From: Burkholderiaceae bacterium
GTDB lineage: Bacteria > Pseudomonadota > Gammaproteobacteria > Burkholderiales > Burkholderiaceae_D
NCBI GenBank assembly: GCA_018261755.1
Contig: JAGTRJ010000002.1
Span: 1 to 64,000 of the forward strand
Length of the DNA: 64,000 nt
Direction of reading: 5' to 3'
The translations under genes and the position numbers were made by a program. A model generated the notes under the pieces. It was not told the origin of the DNA, searched no databases, and saw only the letters and a program-made list of their open reading frames with translations. Positions 27,172 to 36,028 of the stretch are shown one piece after another. Numbering within the stretch: the stretch's first letter is position 1; each line of letters opens with the position of its first letter.

Positions 27172-28767
27172 TCATGGCCGCAGACGCTGCCATCCTGGAT
27201 GGGCCGGGCCGAACGCATCCGTACCGCCATCGTTGGCGAACACCACCGCCGCATCGCGCTCATCCTCACGTAGCGGCTGCTGCGATGCGCGCAATGCATC
27301 GAGCACCGTCACATCCGCTTCGGAAGCGTCGCGCCCTTCGCGCTGGCGCTGCTTGATACGGGCGCGCAGCACGCGGTCGCTGGCTTCGATCGAGGCGATG
27401 ACAAACGGCACGCGCAATTCGTCCGCCAGTTGCCGGAACTGCGCCCGCTCATCATGACGCAGAAACGCGGCATCGACGATCACGGAAAAACCGTTCGCCA
27501 TCAGGCCGCGCGCCAGTTCCAGTAGGCGGCCGTAAGTGCGTCGCGTCGCCTCCTGGCTGTACATATCGCTGCCGATGGCCGATTCGCTGCGCGCCAGCGG
27601 CGACAGACCGAACAGCCGCTTGCGCTCGACGTCGGAACGGATGCGAATCGCGCCCAACTTTTCCAGCGCCGCCTGCGCAAACGTGGTCTTGCCGCAGCCC
27701 GGCAAGCCGTGCGTGATGATCAGCGCCGGCTTCGGCTTTTCGAGCAATCTCGCCGCCAGCCGGAAATAGCGACGCGCCACCGCCAGCGCCGCCTCGCGCT
27801 GGCTCGCACCCATCGACGGCTGCGATGCGCGGATCGCGCCCACCTTGCCGCGCACCGCCGCGCGGTATGAGGCGTAAAAACGCAGCAGCGCCAGCCCGTC
27901 GAAATCGCCAGTCGCTTCCAGCCAGCCGTTGATCAGCCGCCAGGCGAAATCCGGCTGGCCGAAATGCTGCAAATCCATGAACGGAAACGCAAGGTCGCTG
28001 ACGATGTCGCACCAGCGCAGCGTCGGCTCGAACTCGATGCCGTCGAACGGCACCGCCTTGCCGCCACGGATCAGGATATTGCCCAGATGCAGGTCGCCGT
28101 GGCATTCGCGCACGAACCCATGCTGCCGCCGCGCTTCAATCAATGATTCGCAACCAGCGAATTCGGCTTCGGTCGCAGCGCGCAGTGCCTGCAACGCCTC
28201 GCGGCCGAACCACTCGTCTGCCTCACCCGGCAACTGGGTGAAATTCTGCCACGCCAGTTCGCGCACGATTGCCGGCAAACCGTAACCGGACGCCGGCGAA
28301 GCGGATGGCAAGCCTCCATGAAATTGCGCCAGCACCTGCGCCAAGCTGTCGATATGTCCGGGCTGCACCCTGCCGCGCCGCAGCAGCCGATCCATTTCAG
28401 CCTCGACCGAAAAGCGCCGCATCCGCACCGCATATTCGATTGCCGGTTCAGCTCCGATCACTGGTGCATCAATGCTGCCGCCAATTGGCACCGCATCGAG
28501 ATAGATTTGCGGCGCCAGACGGCTGTTCAGCCGGATCTCTTCCTCGCAAAAGAACTTCCGTCTGGCGAGCGTGGAAAAATCGAGAAACCCAAGGTCGAGC
28601 GCCTTCTTGATTTTGTACGCGAAACGCCCGGCCAGCAACACCCATGAAATATGCGTTTCGAACAGCCGCACCGTTGCCGCCGGGTGCGGATAACAGCCGC
28701 CAGCGCACAACGCATTCACCAGCCGCGCCTGCCGTGCAAGATCGTTTTTCTCCACGTTAACGTTCAC
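27172..28767 (-). CDS. Two-domain protein: aminoglycoside phosphotransferase-like kinase fused to a P-loop kinase
   Basis: A 531-residue protein of a known but uncharacterised two-domain type (COG2187 plus COG0645). The N-terminal part carries a kinase-like H-G-D-L-H-L-G-N-I catalytic loop and F-D-G-I-E-F. The C-terminal part starts near residue 345 with a P-loop, G-L-P-G-C-G-K-T-T, and has zeta-toxin-like features. The start is a GTG at 28767 with AAGGA five bases upstream; this overlaps the end of pncA by 11 bases. A GTG at 28755 is an alternative. It may phosphorylate a small molecule; substrate unknown. It is probably co-transcribed with pncA. Confidence 0.8.
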   Translation of the reverse strand: MNVNVEKNDLARQARLVNALCAGGCYPHPAATVRLFETHISWVLLAGRFAYKIKKALDLGFLDFSTLARRKFFCEEEIRLNSRLAPQIYLDAVPIGGSIDAPVIGAEPAIEYAVRMRRFSVEAEMDRLLRRGRVQPGHIDSLAQVLAQFHGGLPSASPASGYGLPAIVRELAWQNFTQLPGEADEWFGREALQALRAATEAEFAGCESLIEARRQHGFVRECHGDLHLGNILIRGGKAVPFDGIEFEPTLRWCDIVSDLAFPFMDLQHFGQPDFAWRLINGWLEATGDFDGLALLRFYASYRAAVRGKVGAIRASQPSMGASQREAALAVARRYFRLAARLLEKPKPALIITHGLPGCGKTTFAQAALEKLGAIRIRSDVERKRLFGLSPLARSESAIGSDMYSQEATRRTYGRLLELARGLMANGFSVIVDAAFLRHDERAQFRQLADELRVPFVIASIEASDRVLRARIKQRQREGRDASEADVTVLDALRASQQPLREDERDAAVVFANDGGTDAFGPAHPGWQRLRP

Positions 28768-29362
28768 TGCATTCCTTTTCCTGAAGATCGCCCAGCACCA
28801 TCGGCTGAGCACCGCAATCGGTCATGTCGCGCAATGCAAGTTCACCATCGTCCGGATGCAGATCGACTGCGCGAATCGCATCCGTCAGCAGCATCACCGC
28901 AAAACCTGCCGCCAACGCATCAGTCACAGTATGCAGCACGCAATAATCGGTCGCAATTCCGCCGATGAACAACCGCCGAACGCCCATCGCGCGCAACCTG
29001 TCCGCCAGATCGGTCTGTTCGAAGCCAGAATAGGTGCTTTGCAACGGCAATGCATCTTTCGACACTACCATCACCGACTCCGGTAATGCCAGATTGGCCG
29101 CAAACGCCGCGCCGCTCGTTCCCTGTACGCAGTGCTCGGGCCAGATGCCACCATTCAATTCGAACGAGCAATGGTCGCGCGGATGCCAGTCGCGCGTGGC
29201 GATCACCGGCAGCGATGCGCGCGTGAAAATGCCGATATAGCGGTTCAGCACCGGAATCACCTGTTCGCCGCCGGCCACCGCCAGACTGCCGCCTGGCAGG
29301 AAATCGTTTTGCACATCGACGATCAATAGCGCATCTTCCGGTGTCAATCCGATGGCTGGCAT
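28757..29362 (-). CDS. pncA: Nicotinamidase (pyrazinamidase)
   Basis: Hydrolyses nicotinamide to nicotinic acid for NAD salvage. The 201-residue cysteine hydrolase has the catalytic Asp in V-D-V-Q-N-D-F, a lysine in the S-K-D segment and the nucleophile Cys in I-A-T-D-Y-C-V-L-H-T. The metal-binding D-W-H-P-x-D-H segment follows the family. GGGGA precedes the ATG at 29362. It is divergent from pncB, which uses its product. Confidence 0.92.
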   Translation of the reverse strand: MPAIGLTPEDALLIVDVQNDFLPGGSLAVAGGEQVIPVLNRYIGIFTRASLPVIATRDWHPRDHCSFELNGGIWPEHCVQGTSGAAFAANLALPESVMVVSKDALPLQSTYSGFEQTDLADRLRAMGVRRLFIGGIATDYCVLHTVTDALAAGFAVMLLTDAIRAVDLHPDDGELALRDMTDCGAQPMVLGDLQEKECSER

Positions 29363-29509
29363 CGCATTCCCCTGGTTGAACGAATGGACACACTGTACCG
29401 GACTGCCAGGCATGCACAAAGCACAACCGGGAAAGCCGTTGATGCATCTCAACATGCCACCGACGGTCCACTTCTACACTCTGCACACGACCTCACAGGA
29501 GCCACAATC

Positions 29510-30877
29510 TTGATCGAAAAACCGGCTGAAAGCGCGCTGCTGACTGACCTGTACGAATTGACGATGCTGCAAGCGTATTTTGCGCGGCAAATGAACGCCA
29601 CCGCCGTATTCGAACTGTTCATGCGCAAGCTGCCTGACAATCGCCATTTCCTGATGGCAGCCGGACTGGAACAGGCGATCGATTATCTGACGACCCTGCG
29701 TTTCGATGAAGTTGAACTGGCCTGGCTGCGAACCTGCGGCCGTTTCGATCATGCCTTCATCGATTCGCTGCGCGATTTCCGCTTTACCGGCGAAGTCGAT
29801 GCAATGCCTGAAGGCACGGTTTTTTTCGCCAACGAGCCCATCCTGCGCATCACCGCGCCGCTGCGTGAAGCGCAGTTCGTCGAAAGCCGGCTGATGAACC
29901 TGATGCACCTGCAAACACTGGTTGCATCGAAGGCGGCGCGCTGCGTGCTGGCCGCACCCGGAAAGCGCCTGATCGATTTCGGCTTGCGGCGCGCGCATGG
30001 CGCGGAAGCCGGCCTGCTATCTGCCAGAGCGAGCTATATCGCCGGCTTCGATGGCACCGCCACCACGCTGGCCGCCCCACGCTTCGGCATCCCGGTATTC
30101 GGCACCATGGCGCATTCGTTCGTGCAGGTGCATGACAGCGAAAACGCCGCGTTTGCCGCATATGCGCGGGTTTTCCCGGACAACACCACGCTGCTGATCG
30201 ACACCTACGACACCAGCATCGCTGCGCGCCACGTGGTGGCACTGGCGCATGAACTCGAAACCGAAGGCCGCAGCATTATCGCAGTACGGATAGACAGCGG
30301 CGATCTGGCGGCAACGGCGCGCTCCGTCAGGCGCACGCTCGATGATGGCGGCTGCCAGAAAATCAGCATCGTCGCCAGCGGCAATCTGGACGAATACGCA
30401 CTGCGGCAACTGGCGCTGGACGAGGCGCCAATCGATGCCTTTGGCGTCGGCACGCGAATGAACACTTCGGCCGACGCGCCCTATCTCGACTGTGCGTACA
30501 AAATCGAGGAATATGCCGGCCAGCCCAAGCGCAAGCTCTCACCCGGCAAGGAAACCTGGCCTGGGCGTAAACAGGTATTTCGCATCTTCGATACCAGCGG
30601 CAAGATCGCTGGCGACACGCTCGCACTCGAAGGCGACCGATTCCCGGGCGAACCGCTGCTAAAGCCGGTCATGCACGCAGGGAAACTGCTGCAACCGCTA
30701 CCGTCGCTCGATGAAATCCGTTCCCACGTGCGCCAGCAACTCGCCAGCCTGCCAGCCGCGCTGCAGTCGCTGGATGCAGCACCGCCATTTCAGGCCACTG
30801 TGTCTGCGTCACTGCAAGAACTGGCGCAAAAAATCGATTCCCAAATGGCCGCCTACGCCCACGCCAGAAACACCTGA
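29510..30877 (+). CDS. pncB: Nicotinate phosphoribosyltransferase
   Basis: Joins nicotinate and PRPP to form nicotinate mononucleotide, the step after PncA. The 455-residue protein has L-L-T-D-L-Y-E-L-T-M at the start, the G-x-R-R-A-H-G-A-E-A-G segment, R-I-D-S-G-D-L and the late G-V-G-T-R-M-N-T-S motif of the family. I choose the TTG at 29510 (AGGAG eight bases upstream) because family similarity starts there; an ATG at 29384 would add 42 residues that look like leader. Divergent pncA lies 147 bases away. Confidence 0.9.
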   Translation: MIEKPAESALLTDLYELTMLQAYFARQMNATAVFELFMRKLPDNRHFLMAAGLEQAIDYLTTLRFDEVELAWLRTCGRFDHAFIDSLRDFRFTGEVDAMPEGTVFFANEPILRITAPLREAQFVESRLMNLMHLQTLVASKAARCVLAAPGKRLIDFGLRRAHGAEAGLLSARASYIAGFDGTATTLAAPRFGIPVFGTMAHSFVQVHDSENAAFAAYARVFPDNTTLLIDTYDTSIAARHVVALAHELETEGRSIIAVRIDSGDLAATARSVRRTLDDGGCQKISIVASGNLDEYALRQLALDEAPIDAFGVGTRMNTSADAPYLDCAYKIEEYAGQPKRKLSPGKETWPGRKQVFRIFDTSGKIAGDTLALEGDRFPGEPLLKPVMHAGKLLQPLPSLDEIRSHVRQQLASLPAALQSLDAAPPFQATVSASLQELAQKIDSQMAAYAHARNT

Positions 30878-30922
30878 CAGCCGCCAATATGCGGCTGATA
30901 CTGGCTGGATAACCAACCATAT

Positions 30923-30938
30923 GTAGGAATATTCCTAC
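30923..30938. promoter_or_regulatory. Perfect 16-bp palindrome (candidate operator)
   Basis: GTAGGAATATTCCTAC is fully self-complementary. It lies 45 bases after pncB and about 207 bases before the Crp/Fnr gene. It does not match the FNR or CRP consensus. Dimeric repressor binding is possible; there is no supporting copy nearby. Confidence 0.35.
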
Positions 30939-31145
30939 AATGCGCATTCATTTTCCTACCCCCATTTTCAGCGCATGCTGATATTCACGATCCGCCGAAA
31001 GCCAGATAATTTCAAAAACGAGAAAAGAAACATCCATGATTTAACGCAGAAATCGGCAGGCAGAAAGGAGAAAGTTCACGCCGGTTGACTGACAAAGCGC
31101 AAAGACATTTCCATATCCAGCGACAAAAAAACAGGGGGGCCTGAT

Positions 31146-32018
31146 ATGTATTCCGCAAAAATGTCTGAAATCCACTCGGGATCGCAAACGATGACTGCAC
31201 AACCGTCTGCCGCAGAAGCTGGCAGGCAGCGCCAAGGAAAACTCTGGTCAAATCTGAAAGAAGTCTGCGATCTGCTGCGCATTCAGGTTGCGCTGAACTC
31301 TTCTGTGGCAAACGAAGAAATCCTGTTCCAGCATGTGCAATTCAAGGCAGGCCAGCGGATCTACACCATCGGTCAGCCGTTCGACATGCTGTACATCGTG
31401 AATTCCGGTTTCCTCAAAACCGTGCTGATCGACGAACTCGGCAACGAACAAGTCCTCAGTTTCCCAATGAAATCCGATCTGCTGGGCGTTGATGGCATCC
31501 ACACCAAATGCTATGCGTCGGAAGCGGTCGCACTGTCGGACTGCGACCTGATCCTGCTGCCATTCAGGAAACTGGCCGCACTGAGCCGCAGCCATGTCGA
31601 ACTTGAACACGCGATGTATGGTGTGATGAGCCGCGAACTGGCGCGCGAACAGTCGATGATCTGCATGCTCGGCACGTTGAGCGCCGAAGGCCGCGTGGCA
31701 CGTTTCCTGGTATCGCTGTCGGACAAATTCGCGCAAATGGGCTATTCGAGCAAGATTTTCAACCTGCGGATGACGCGGCATGAAATCGGCAGCTATCTTG
31801 GTCTGACGCTGGAAACTGTCAGTCGCACGCTGTCCGCGCTGAACGATGCCGAACTGATAGGTGTCGATCAAAAAACCATCGAGCTGAAGGATATTTCCGC
31901 CCTCAGGACGCTGCGCCGCCTGCCAACCGCAAAGGCACGCGCCAAGGTCGCGCCAGTCAGCAAGCCGAAAGCGAAAAAAACGGCATCGGCCAAGTATCCA
32001 GCCGCCATCGCTGCCTGA
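31146..32018 (+). CDS. Crp/Fnr family transcription regulator
   Basis: A 290-residue regulator with an N-terminal cyclic-nucleotide-binding-like domain (about 55-165; G-Q-R-I-Y-T-I-G-Q-P-F-D) and a C-terminal winged helix with M-T-R-H-E-I-G-S-Y-L-G-L-T-L-E-T-V-S-R, which has the E-x-x-S-R recognition signature of FNR. It lacks the N-terminal Cys cluster of FNR, so an Fe-S oxygen sensor is unlikely. A Lys/Ala/Pro-rich tail of about 35 residues follows the DNA-binding domain. GGGGGG stands six bases before the ATG. Confidence 0.87.
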   Translation: MYSAKMSEIHSGSQTMTAQPSAAEAGRQRQGKLWSNLKEVCDLLRIQVALNSSVANEEILFQHVQFKAGQRIYTIGQPFDMLYIVNSGFLKTVLIDELGNEQVLSFPMKSDLLGVDGIHTKCYASEAVALSDCDLILLPFRKLAALSRSHVELEHAMYGVMSRELAREQSMICMLGTLSAEGRVARFLVSLSDKFAQMGYSSKIFNLRMTRHEIGSYLGLTLETVSRTLSALNDAELIGVDQKTIELKDISALRTLRRLPTAKARAKVAPVSKPKAKKTASAKYPAAIAA

Positions 32019-32054
32019 TAGCGCCACCCAGCAACGTTAACGCACCATAAAGCA

Positions 32055-32090
32055 AAAGAGGTTTCCTGCGCGAACAGGAAACCTCTTTTT
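32055..32090. terminator. Bidirectional Rho-independent terminator
   Basis: A perfect 11-base stem (GAGGTTTCCTG with its complement, loop cgcgaa) with a T tract on the plus strand and AAAA on the other side. It separates the convergent Crp/Fnr gene and cpoB. Confidence 0.88.
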
Positions 32091-32110
32091 GCATCGCTGC
32101 CAGCTAGCTA

Positions 32111-32830
32111 TTACTTCAGCGCCGCCAGTCTTTCCTTTGCCGTCTTAGCCGCTTCGGATTGCGGGTAACGCGCAATCAGCCGTTCCAGCGTTTTCTTCGC
32201 CGTCATCCTGTCCTTCAGTTCCAGATAGCAACTGGCTATGTTGAGCATCGCTTCCGGCGCCTGCGGACTCTCCGCATGATGCTTTACGACCTGCGATTGC
32301 GCGCTGATCGCATTGCGGTAATCACGCTGCGCATAAAACGCGCTGCCCAGCCAGTATTGCGCGGCGGCGGCGTAGGCCGACTTCGGATAACGCTGCAAAA
32401 AGTTGGAGAAAGCCGCGCTGGCCGGCTTGTATTCTCCCGCCTTGAACTTTTCCAGCGCCGCATCGTATGCCTGCTGCTCGGCCGGTTCGATCACGGCTTC
32501 CTTGCCATCGACGACCACCTTCTGCGGCTCCAGCTTGCGCAGACGGTTATCGTGATCGACATAGAAGTCCTTCTGCCGCTGCTGCAGGCTGGAAACGTCA
32601 TTGGTCAGCACTTCGACCTGTCCGCGCAATCTGGCGATTTCCTGGCGCATTGCATCAATCTGGCTTGACAGTTCCAGCACGCTGGCCTTGTCCGCCTTGT
32701 TGTTGCGCACGTCGAGAATCGCCTTGCGCGCCTCGTCATCATCGAAAAGCCCTGCCCTGGACTGCAAAGGCAGGATCACCAGCGCGGCCAGCATCGCGGC
32801 CGCAAGAACCGGGCGGGATGGCTTCAGCAT
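32111..32830 (-). CDS. cpoB: Cell division coordinator CpoB (YbgF)
   Basis: Periplasmic protein that links peptidoglycan synthesis to Tol-Pal constriction. A signal peptide ends near Q-S-R-A-G (residue 26), a coiled-coil segment of about 45-110 follows, and a TPR domain occupies about 120-235, starting A-Y-D-A-A-L-E-K-F-K-A-G-E-Y and including the S-A-Y-A-A-A-A-Q-Y-W-L-G-S-A-F-Y repeat. It lies six bases after pal and is the last gene of the tol operon, as usual. Confidence 0.93.
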   Translation of the reverse strand: MLKPSRPVLAAAMLAALVILPLQSRAGLFDDDEARKAILDVRNNKADKASVLELSSQIDAMRQEIARLRGQVEVLTNDVSSLQQRQKDFYVDHDNRLRKLEPQKVVVDGKEAVIEPAEQQAYDAALEKFKAGEYKPASAAFSNFLQRYPKSAYAAAAQYWLGSAFYAQRDYRNAISAQSQVVKHHAESPQAPEAMLNIASCYLELKDRMTAKKTLERLIARYPQSEAAKTAKERLAALK

Positions 32831-32836
32831 ACGTTA

Positions 32837-33334
32837 TCAATAAACGATGTCTGCACGGCGGTTCTCGGCCCAGGAAGCCTCGTCATGGCCCGTTGCCTTG
32901 GGCTTTTCCTTGCCAAAGGAAACGGCTTCCATCTGGCCGTCGGATACGCCCAGCAGCGACATCGACTTGCGCACGGCTTCGGCACGCTTCTGGCCCAGCG
33001 CCAGGTTGTATTCGCTGCCGCCGCGTTCGTCGGTATTTCCCTGGATCACGACCTTGCGGCCCTTGTTGGCATTCAGGTACTTGGAATGCGCGTCGACAAC
33101 CTGCTTGCCTTCGCTGTTGACGTCATACTTGTCGAAACCAAAATAGACGCTGCGCTTGGCCAGCACGCCTTTCGGATCATTCAGCGCGTCGGAACCGGTG
33201 TTAACGGTGGAAACGCTGCGCGCATCAGCGCCAGCACCGTCGCCAGCCTTCTTGTCGTCGAGTTTGGTCGAGCTGCAAGCGTTCAGAATGGCTACGCTGG
33301 ACAGCAGCAGTGTCAAAGTTTTCAAATGTTTCAT
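32837..33334 (-). CDS. pal: Peptidoglycan-associated lipoprotein Pal
   Basis: Outer-membrane lipoprotein that binds peptidoglycan and TolB. The lipobox is L-N-A-C, and the OmpA-like domain (about 60-160) has Y-F-G-F-D-K-Y-D-V and the diaminopimelate-binding N-T-D-E-R-G-G-S-E-Y-N. Two adjacent ATG codons could start it; the second (33334) has AGGGG six bases upstream and is preferred, giving 165 residues. Confidence 0.95.
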   Translation of the reverse strand: MKHLKTLTLLLSSVAILNACSSTKLDDKKAGDGAGADARSVSTVNTGSDALNDPKGVLAKRSVYFGFDKYDVNSEGKQVVDAHSKYLNANKGRKVVIQGNTDERGGSEYNLALGQKRAEAVRKSMSLLGVSDGQMEAVSFGKEKPKATGHDEASWAENRRADIVY

Positions 33335-33366
33335 CATCTTCCCCTCACGGTACGTGTAAAAAGGTT

Positions 33367-34644
33367 TTATTTCATGAACGGGCCCCAGGAAGGCTCGCGG
33401 ATATCACCTGCGCGGGTGGTCAGGCGGTGCTTGACGCGGCCATCAACAGAAACCACCGAAAGCGCGCCGCGACGACCGGATCCGGTGGCATACATCAAGT
33501 ATTTCCCGTTCGGTGAAAAGCTGGGCGATTCTGCCCGCCCTTCATCGGACAAACGCAATTCCTGCCCATTGGTCAGGTCGAGCGCATACAGATTGAAACC
33601 GCCCTCACGCCGCGAAATGTACGCCAGCGTCTTGCCATCAGGCGAAACTCGCGGACTGATGTTGTAACTGCCCTTGAAGGTGATGCGTTCGGCGTGGCCG
33701 CCGTGCACGCTCATGCGGTAGATTTGCGGTCCGCCACTGCGGTCGCTGGTGAAATAGATGCTCTTTCCATCGGCCGAAAAACGCGGTTCGGTTTCGATGC
33801 CGTAGGTATTCGTCAGCCGTCGCAAACCGCTGCCGTCCGCATTGGTCACATAGACCTGGGTCAGCCCGTCACGCGACAGTGCCAGCGCAATCCGTGAACC
33901 ATCCGGGGACCAGGACGGGGCCGAATTGCTGCCCTTGTAGTTCGCCACCACCGTGCGCTGGCGGGTAACGAGATTTTGCACAATCACCACCGGCTTCTTG
34001 TGCTCGAATGACACATAAGCCACCTTGGTGCCGTCCGGCGACCATGCGGGTGAAATGATCGGTTCGTTCGAACGCAATGCGACTTGGACGGAATCGCCAT
34101 CGGCATCGGCTACTTCCAGCCGGTATTCGCGGCCGGCACGAGTCACATATGCCATCCGGGTTGCAAAGATGCCGCGCACGCCAGTCAGCTTTTCGTAAAT
34201 GTCATCAGCAATCTGGTGCCCCAAGAGGCGGGTGCGCTGCGGTTGCCCGGTCAGCGTCAGGCCGGACAGCGAAACAGACTTGATGGTATCGAGCAAGCGG
34301 TAGCGCACTTCGACCCGCCCGTCCGACAGCCGATGCACGCTGCCAACCACCAGCGCGTCTGCCCCCTTCGAGCGCCATTCAGCATGGTTCACCGGCGTTT
34401 CTTCCGTGATCACGCGGCCCGTGTCGATGATTTTGAAGAAGCCGCTGCGCTCAAGATCAGCCCGGATAATCGCCGTCATCTGCTGCGGCGCCATAGATTC
34501 ATTGGCAAAACTGGCAAGCGCCACTGGAATCTGGCTGGCGCCGACGCCGGAAATTTCGACCCGCAACTGTGCCTGTGCAGGCATCGACATTACGGAAAGG
34601 AGGAGCAAGGTGACTGAAACGAAGGTACGCAGCAGGGAGGCCAT
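33367..34644 (-). CDS. tolB: Tol-Pal system protein TolB
   Basis: Periplasmic beta-propeller protein of 425 residues that interacts with Pal and TolA. A signal peptide ends at A-Q-A-Q near residue 25, followed by an N-terminal domain (about 26-160) and six propeller repeats of the form W-S-P-D-G-x-x-V/I-A-Y or similar, for example S-P-A-W-S-P-D-G-T-K-V-A-Y and A-P-S-W-S-P-D-G-S-R. Length and order match the family. Confidence 0.96.
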   Translation of the reverse strand: MASLLRTFVSVTLLLLSVMSMPAQAQLRVEISGVGASQIPVALASFANESMAPQQMTAIIRADLERSGFFKIIDTGRVITEETPVNHAEWRSKGADALVVGSVHRLSDGRVEVRYRLLDTIKSVSLSGLTLTGQPQRTRLLGHQIADDIYEKLTGVRGIFATRMAYVTRAGREYRLEVADADGDSVQVALRSNEPIISPAWSPDGTKVAYVSFEHKKPVVIVQNLVTRQRTVVANYKGSNSAPSWSPDGSRIALALSRDGLTQVYVTNADGSGLRRLTNTYGIETEPRFSADGKSIYFTSDRSGGPQIYRMSVHGGHAERITFKGSYNISPRVSPDGKTLAYISRREGGFNLYALDLTNGQELRLSDEGRAESPSFSPNGKYLMYATGSGRRGALSVVSVDGRVKHRLTTRAGDIREPSWGPFMK

Positions 34645-34656
34645 TTTGATTTTCCG

Positions 34657-35568
34657 CTAGTCTTTCAGGTTGTACTTCACTCTTACTTCAGCCGGAACCC
34701 GGCCGGATTTGTCCGCCGGGAACGGCACCGACTTTTCGATTCCGCGCAAAACCGCTTCGTCAAATCCAGGCAGACCGGACGATTTCGCCTTGCGCGGCGG
34801 TCGCCGCAAACTGCCGTCCGGCAGCAGTTCCACGTCGAATTCGACCGCCGGATTGCCGCTCACCCCTGCCGGGGCGGCGTAACGGGTGTTCGACTTGATC
34901 TTTGCCTTGATCTTATCGCCGTAGCTGGCCTCGAACCGGTTATCGCCCGTCGAGCGCGCCGCCGTTCCCTTGCCGCCAGTGCCGCCACGCCCAGTCCCGC
35001 CGACCGTGCCGGTCAGGCGGCGCATGTCTTCGGCCCGCATCTTGTCGCGCAGCTTCCTGTCGGCCTCATCCTGTTTCTTCTTGGCCGCAGCGTCCGCCTT
35101 GTCCTTCTCGCGCATGGCGCGTTTATCGGCTTCATCCTTCTGACGCTTGGTTTCGGCTTCCTTCTTGCGTTTGTCCTCGTCCGCCTTTTTTTTCGCTTCC
35201 GCCTGACGTTTCTTTTCCTGCTCCAGCGCAATATCCGGCTTGTTCGGCGCCGGCTTTACTACTGGCGCTTTCTCAACAGCCTTAGTAACGGGCGGAGGCG
35301 GGGTTTTGTTGACAGGTTCAACCGGCTTCGGTTGCGGCTGCGGCGCTTCCTGCATCGATACCGGCCCCGGTTCGTCAGCTTCCTTCGGCGCCGCTTCGCG
35401 GTATTTCACGTCCCACACTTCGGCCTCTACCCCGCCCGGCGCCTGGCTTTGCCACGATACCCCGACCCACAGGAAGACCAGCAGCAGCATATGCACGACC
35501 ACCGCCAGCACGGCGGAACTTGTGCCACCGGGTTCCTTCGGGATGGAGTACGGCGCGGCGTCTGTCAT
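34657..35568 (-). CDS. tolA: Tol-Pal system protein TolA
   Basis: Inner-membrane-anchored protein of 303 residues that spans the periplasm and contacts TolB and Pal. One membrane helix (about 17-38), a Pro-rich stretch with P-P-P-P-V, a long Lys/Glu/Ala/Asp-rich helix (about 105-190) and a C-terminal domain with Y-A-A-P-A-G-V-S-G-N-P and a V-E-F-D-V-E-L-L-P-D-G segment. Its helical domain is shorter than in E. coli TolA (421 residues). It lies 12 bases before tolB. Confidence 0.94.
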   Translation of the reverse strand: MTDAAPYSIPKEPGGTSSAVLAVVVHMLLLVFLWVGVSWQSQAPGGVEAEVWDVKYREAAPKEADEPGPVSMQEAPQPQPKPVEPVNKTPPPPVTKAVEKAPVVKPAPNKPDIALEQEKKRQAEAKKKADEDKRKKEAETKRQKDEADKRAMREKDKADAAAKKKQDEADRKLRDKMRAEDMRRLTGTVGGTGRGGTGGKGTAARSTGDNRFEASYGDKIKAKIKSNTRYAAPAGVSGNPAVEFDVELLPDGSLRRPPRKAKSSGLPGFDEAVLRGIEKSVPFPADKSGRVPAEVRVKYNLKD

Positions 35569-35588
35569 CTGATTGCCTCGTCGCTAGC

Positions 35589-36020
35589 CTAGCGGGTCGC
35601 CAGCCCGACACGCTCGATGCCCGCTTTTTTCGCTTCGGAAACCAGCTGCATCACGTCGTCGTAACGGCTTTCCTTGTCGGCCGCAATCAGCACCGCATAT
35701 TTCGGATTGGCGTCATGCAGCGCGCGCAGTTTCTTCAGCAGCGCGGGACGGTCCGGCATGGTTTCAGTTTTGGCGCCGCCCTGTTTCGACTGCTTGATGC
35801 CGATTTCAAGAGTCGCGTCGGCACGCAGCGAGACCTGAATGTATTCGGTCGGCGGTTCGGCCGACTTCTCGGCCGTCGGCAGGTTGACCGTGCCGGGCGT
35901 GGTCAGCGGCGCGACCACCATGAAAATCACCAGCAGCACCAGCATCACGTCGATATATGGCACCACATTGATTTCGGACTTGAATTTGCGGGTACGCCCG
36001 CCTCGCAGCGATCCGGCCAT
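35589..36020 (-). CDS. tolR: Tol-Pal system protein TolR
   Basis: A 143-residue ExbD/TolR protein with one N-terminal membrane helix (Y-I-D-V-M-L-V-L-L-V-I-F-M-V), which carries the essential Asp of the ion channel with TolQ. The rest is periplasmic. It lies eight bases downstream of tolQ in the operon. Confidence 0.95.
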   Translation of the reverse strand: MAGSLRGGRTRKFKSEINVVPYIDVMLVLLVIFMVVAPLTTPGTVNLPTAEKSAEPPTEYIQVSLRADATLEIGIKQSKQGGAKTETMPDRPALLKKLRALHDANPKYAVLIAADKESRYDDVMQLVSEAKKAGIERVGLATR

Positions 36021-36028
36021 TTCCCCTC

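Noticed and set aside
31146-32018. Calling the Crp/Fnr gene fnr
   Set aside because: The N-terminal cysteine cluster of FNR is not present, so only the family is named.
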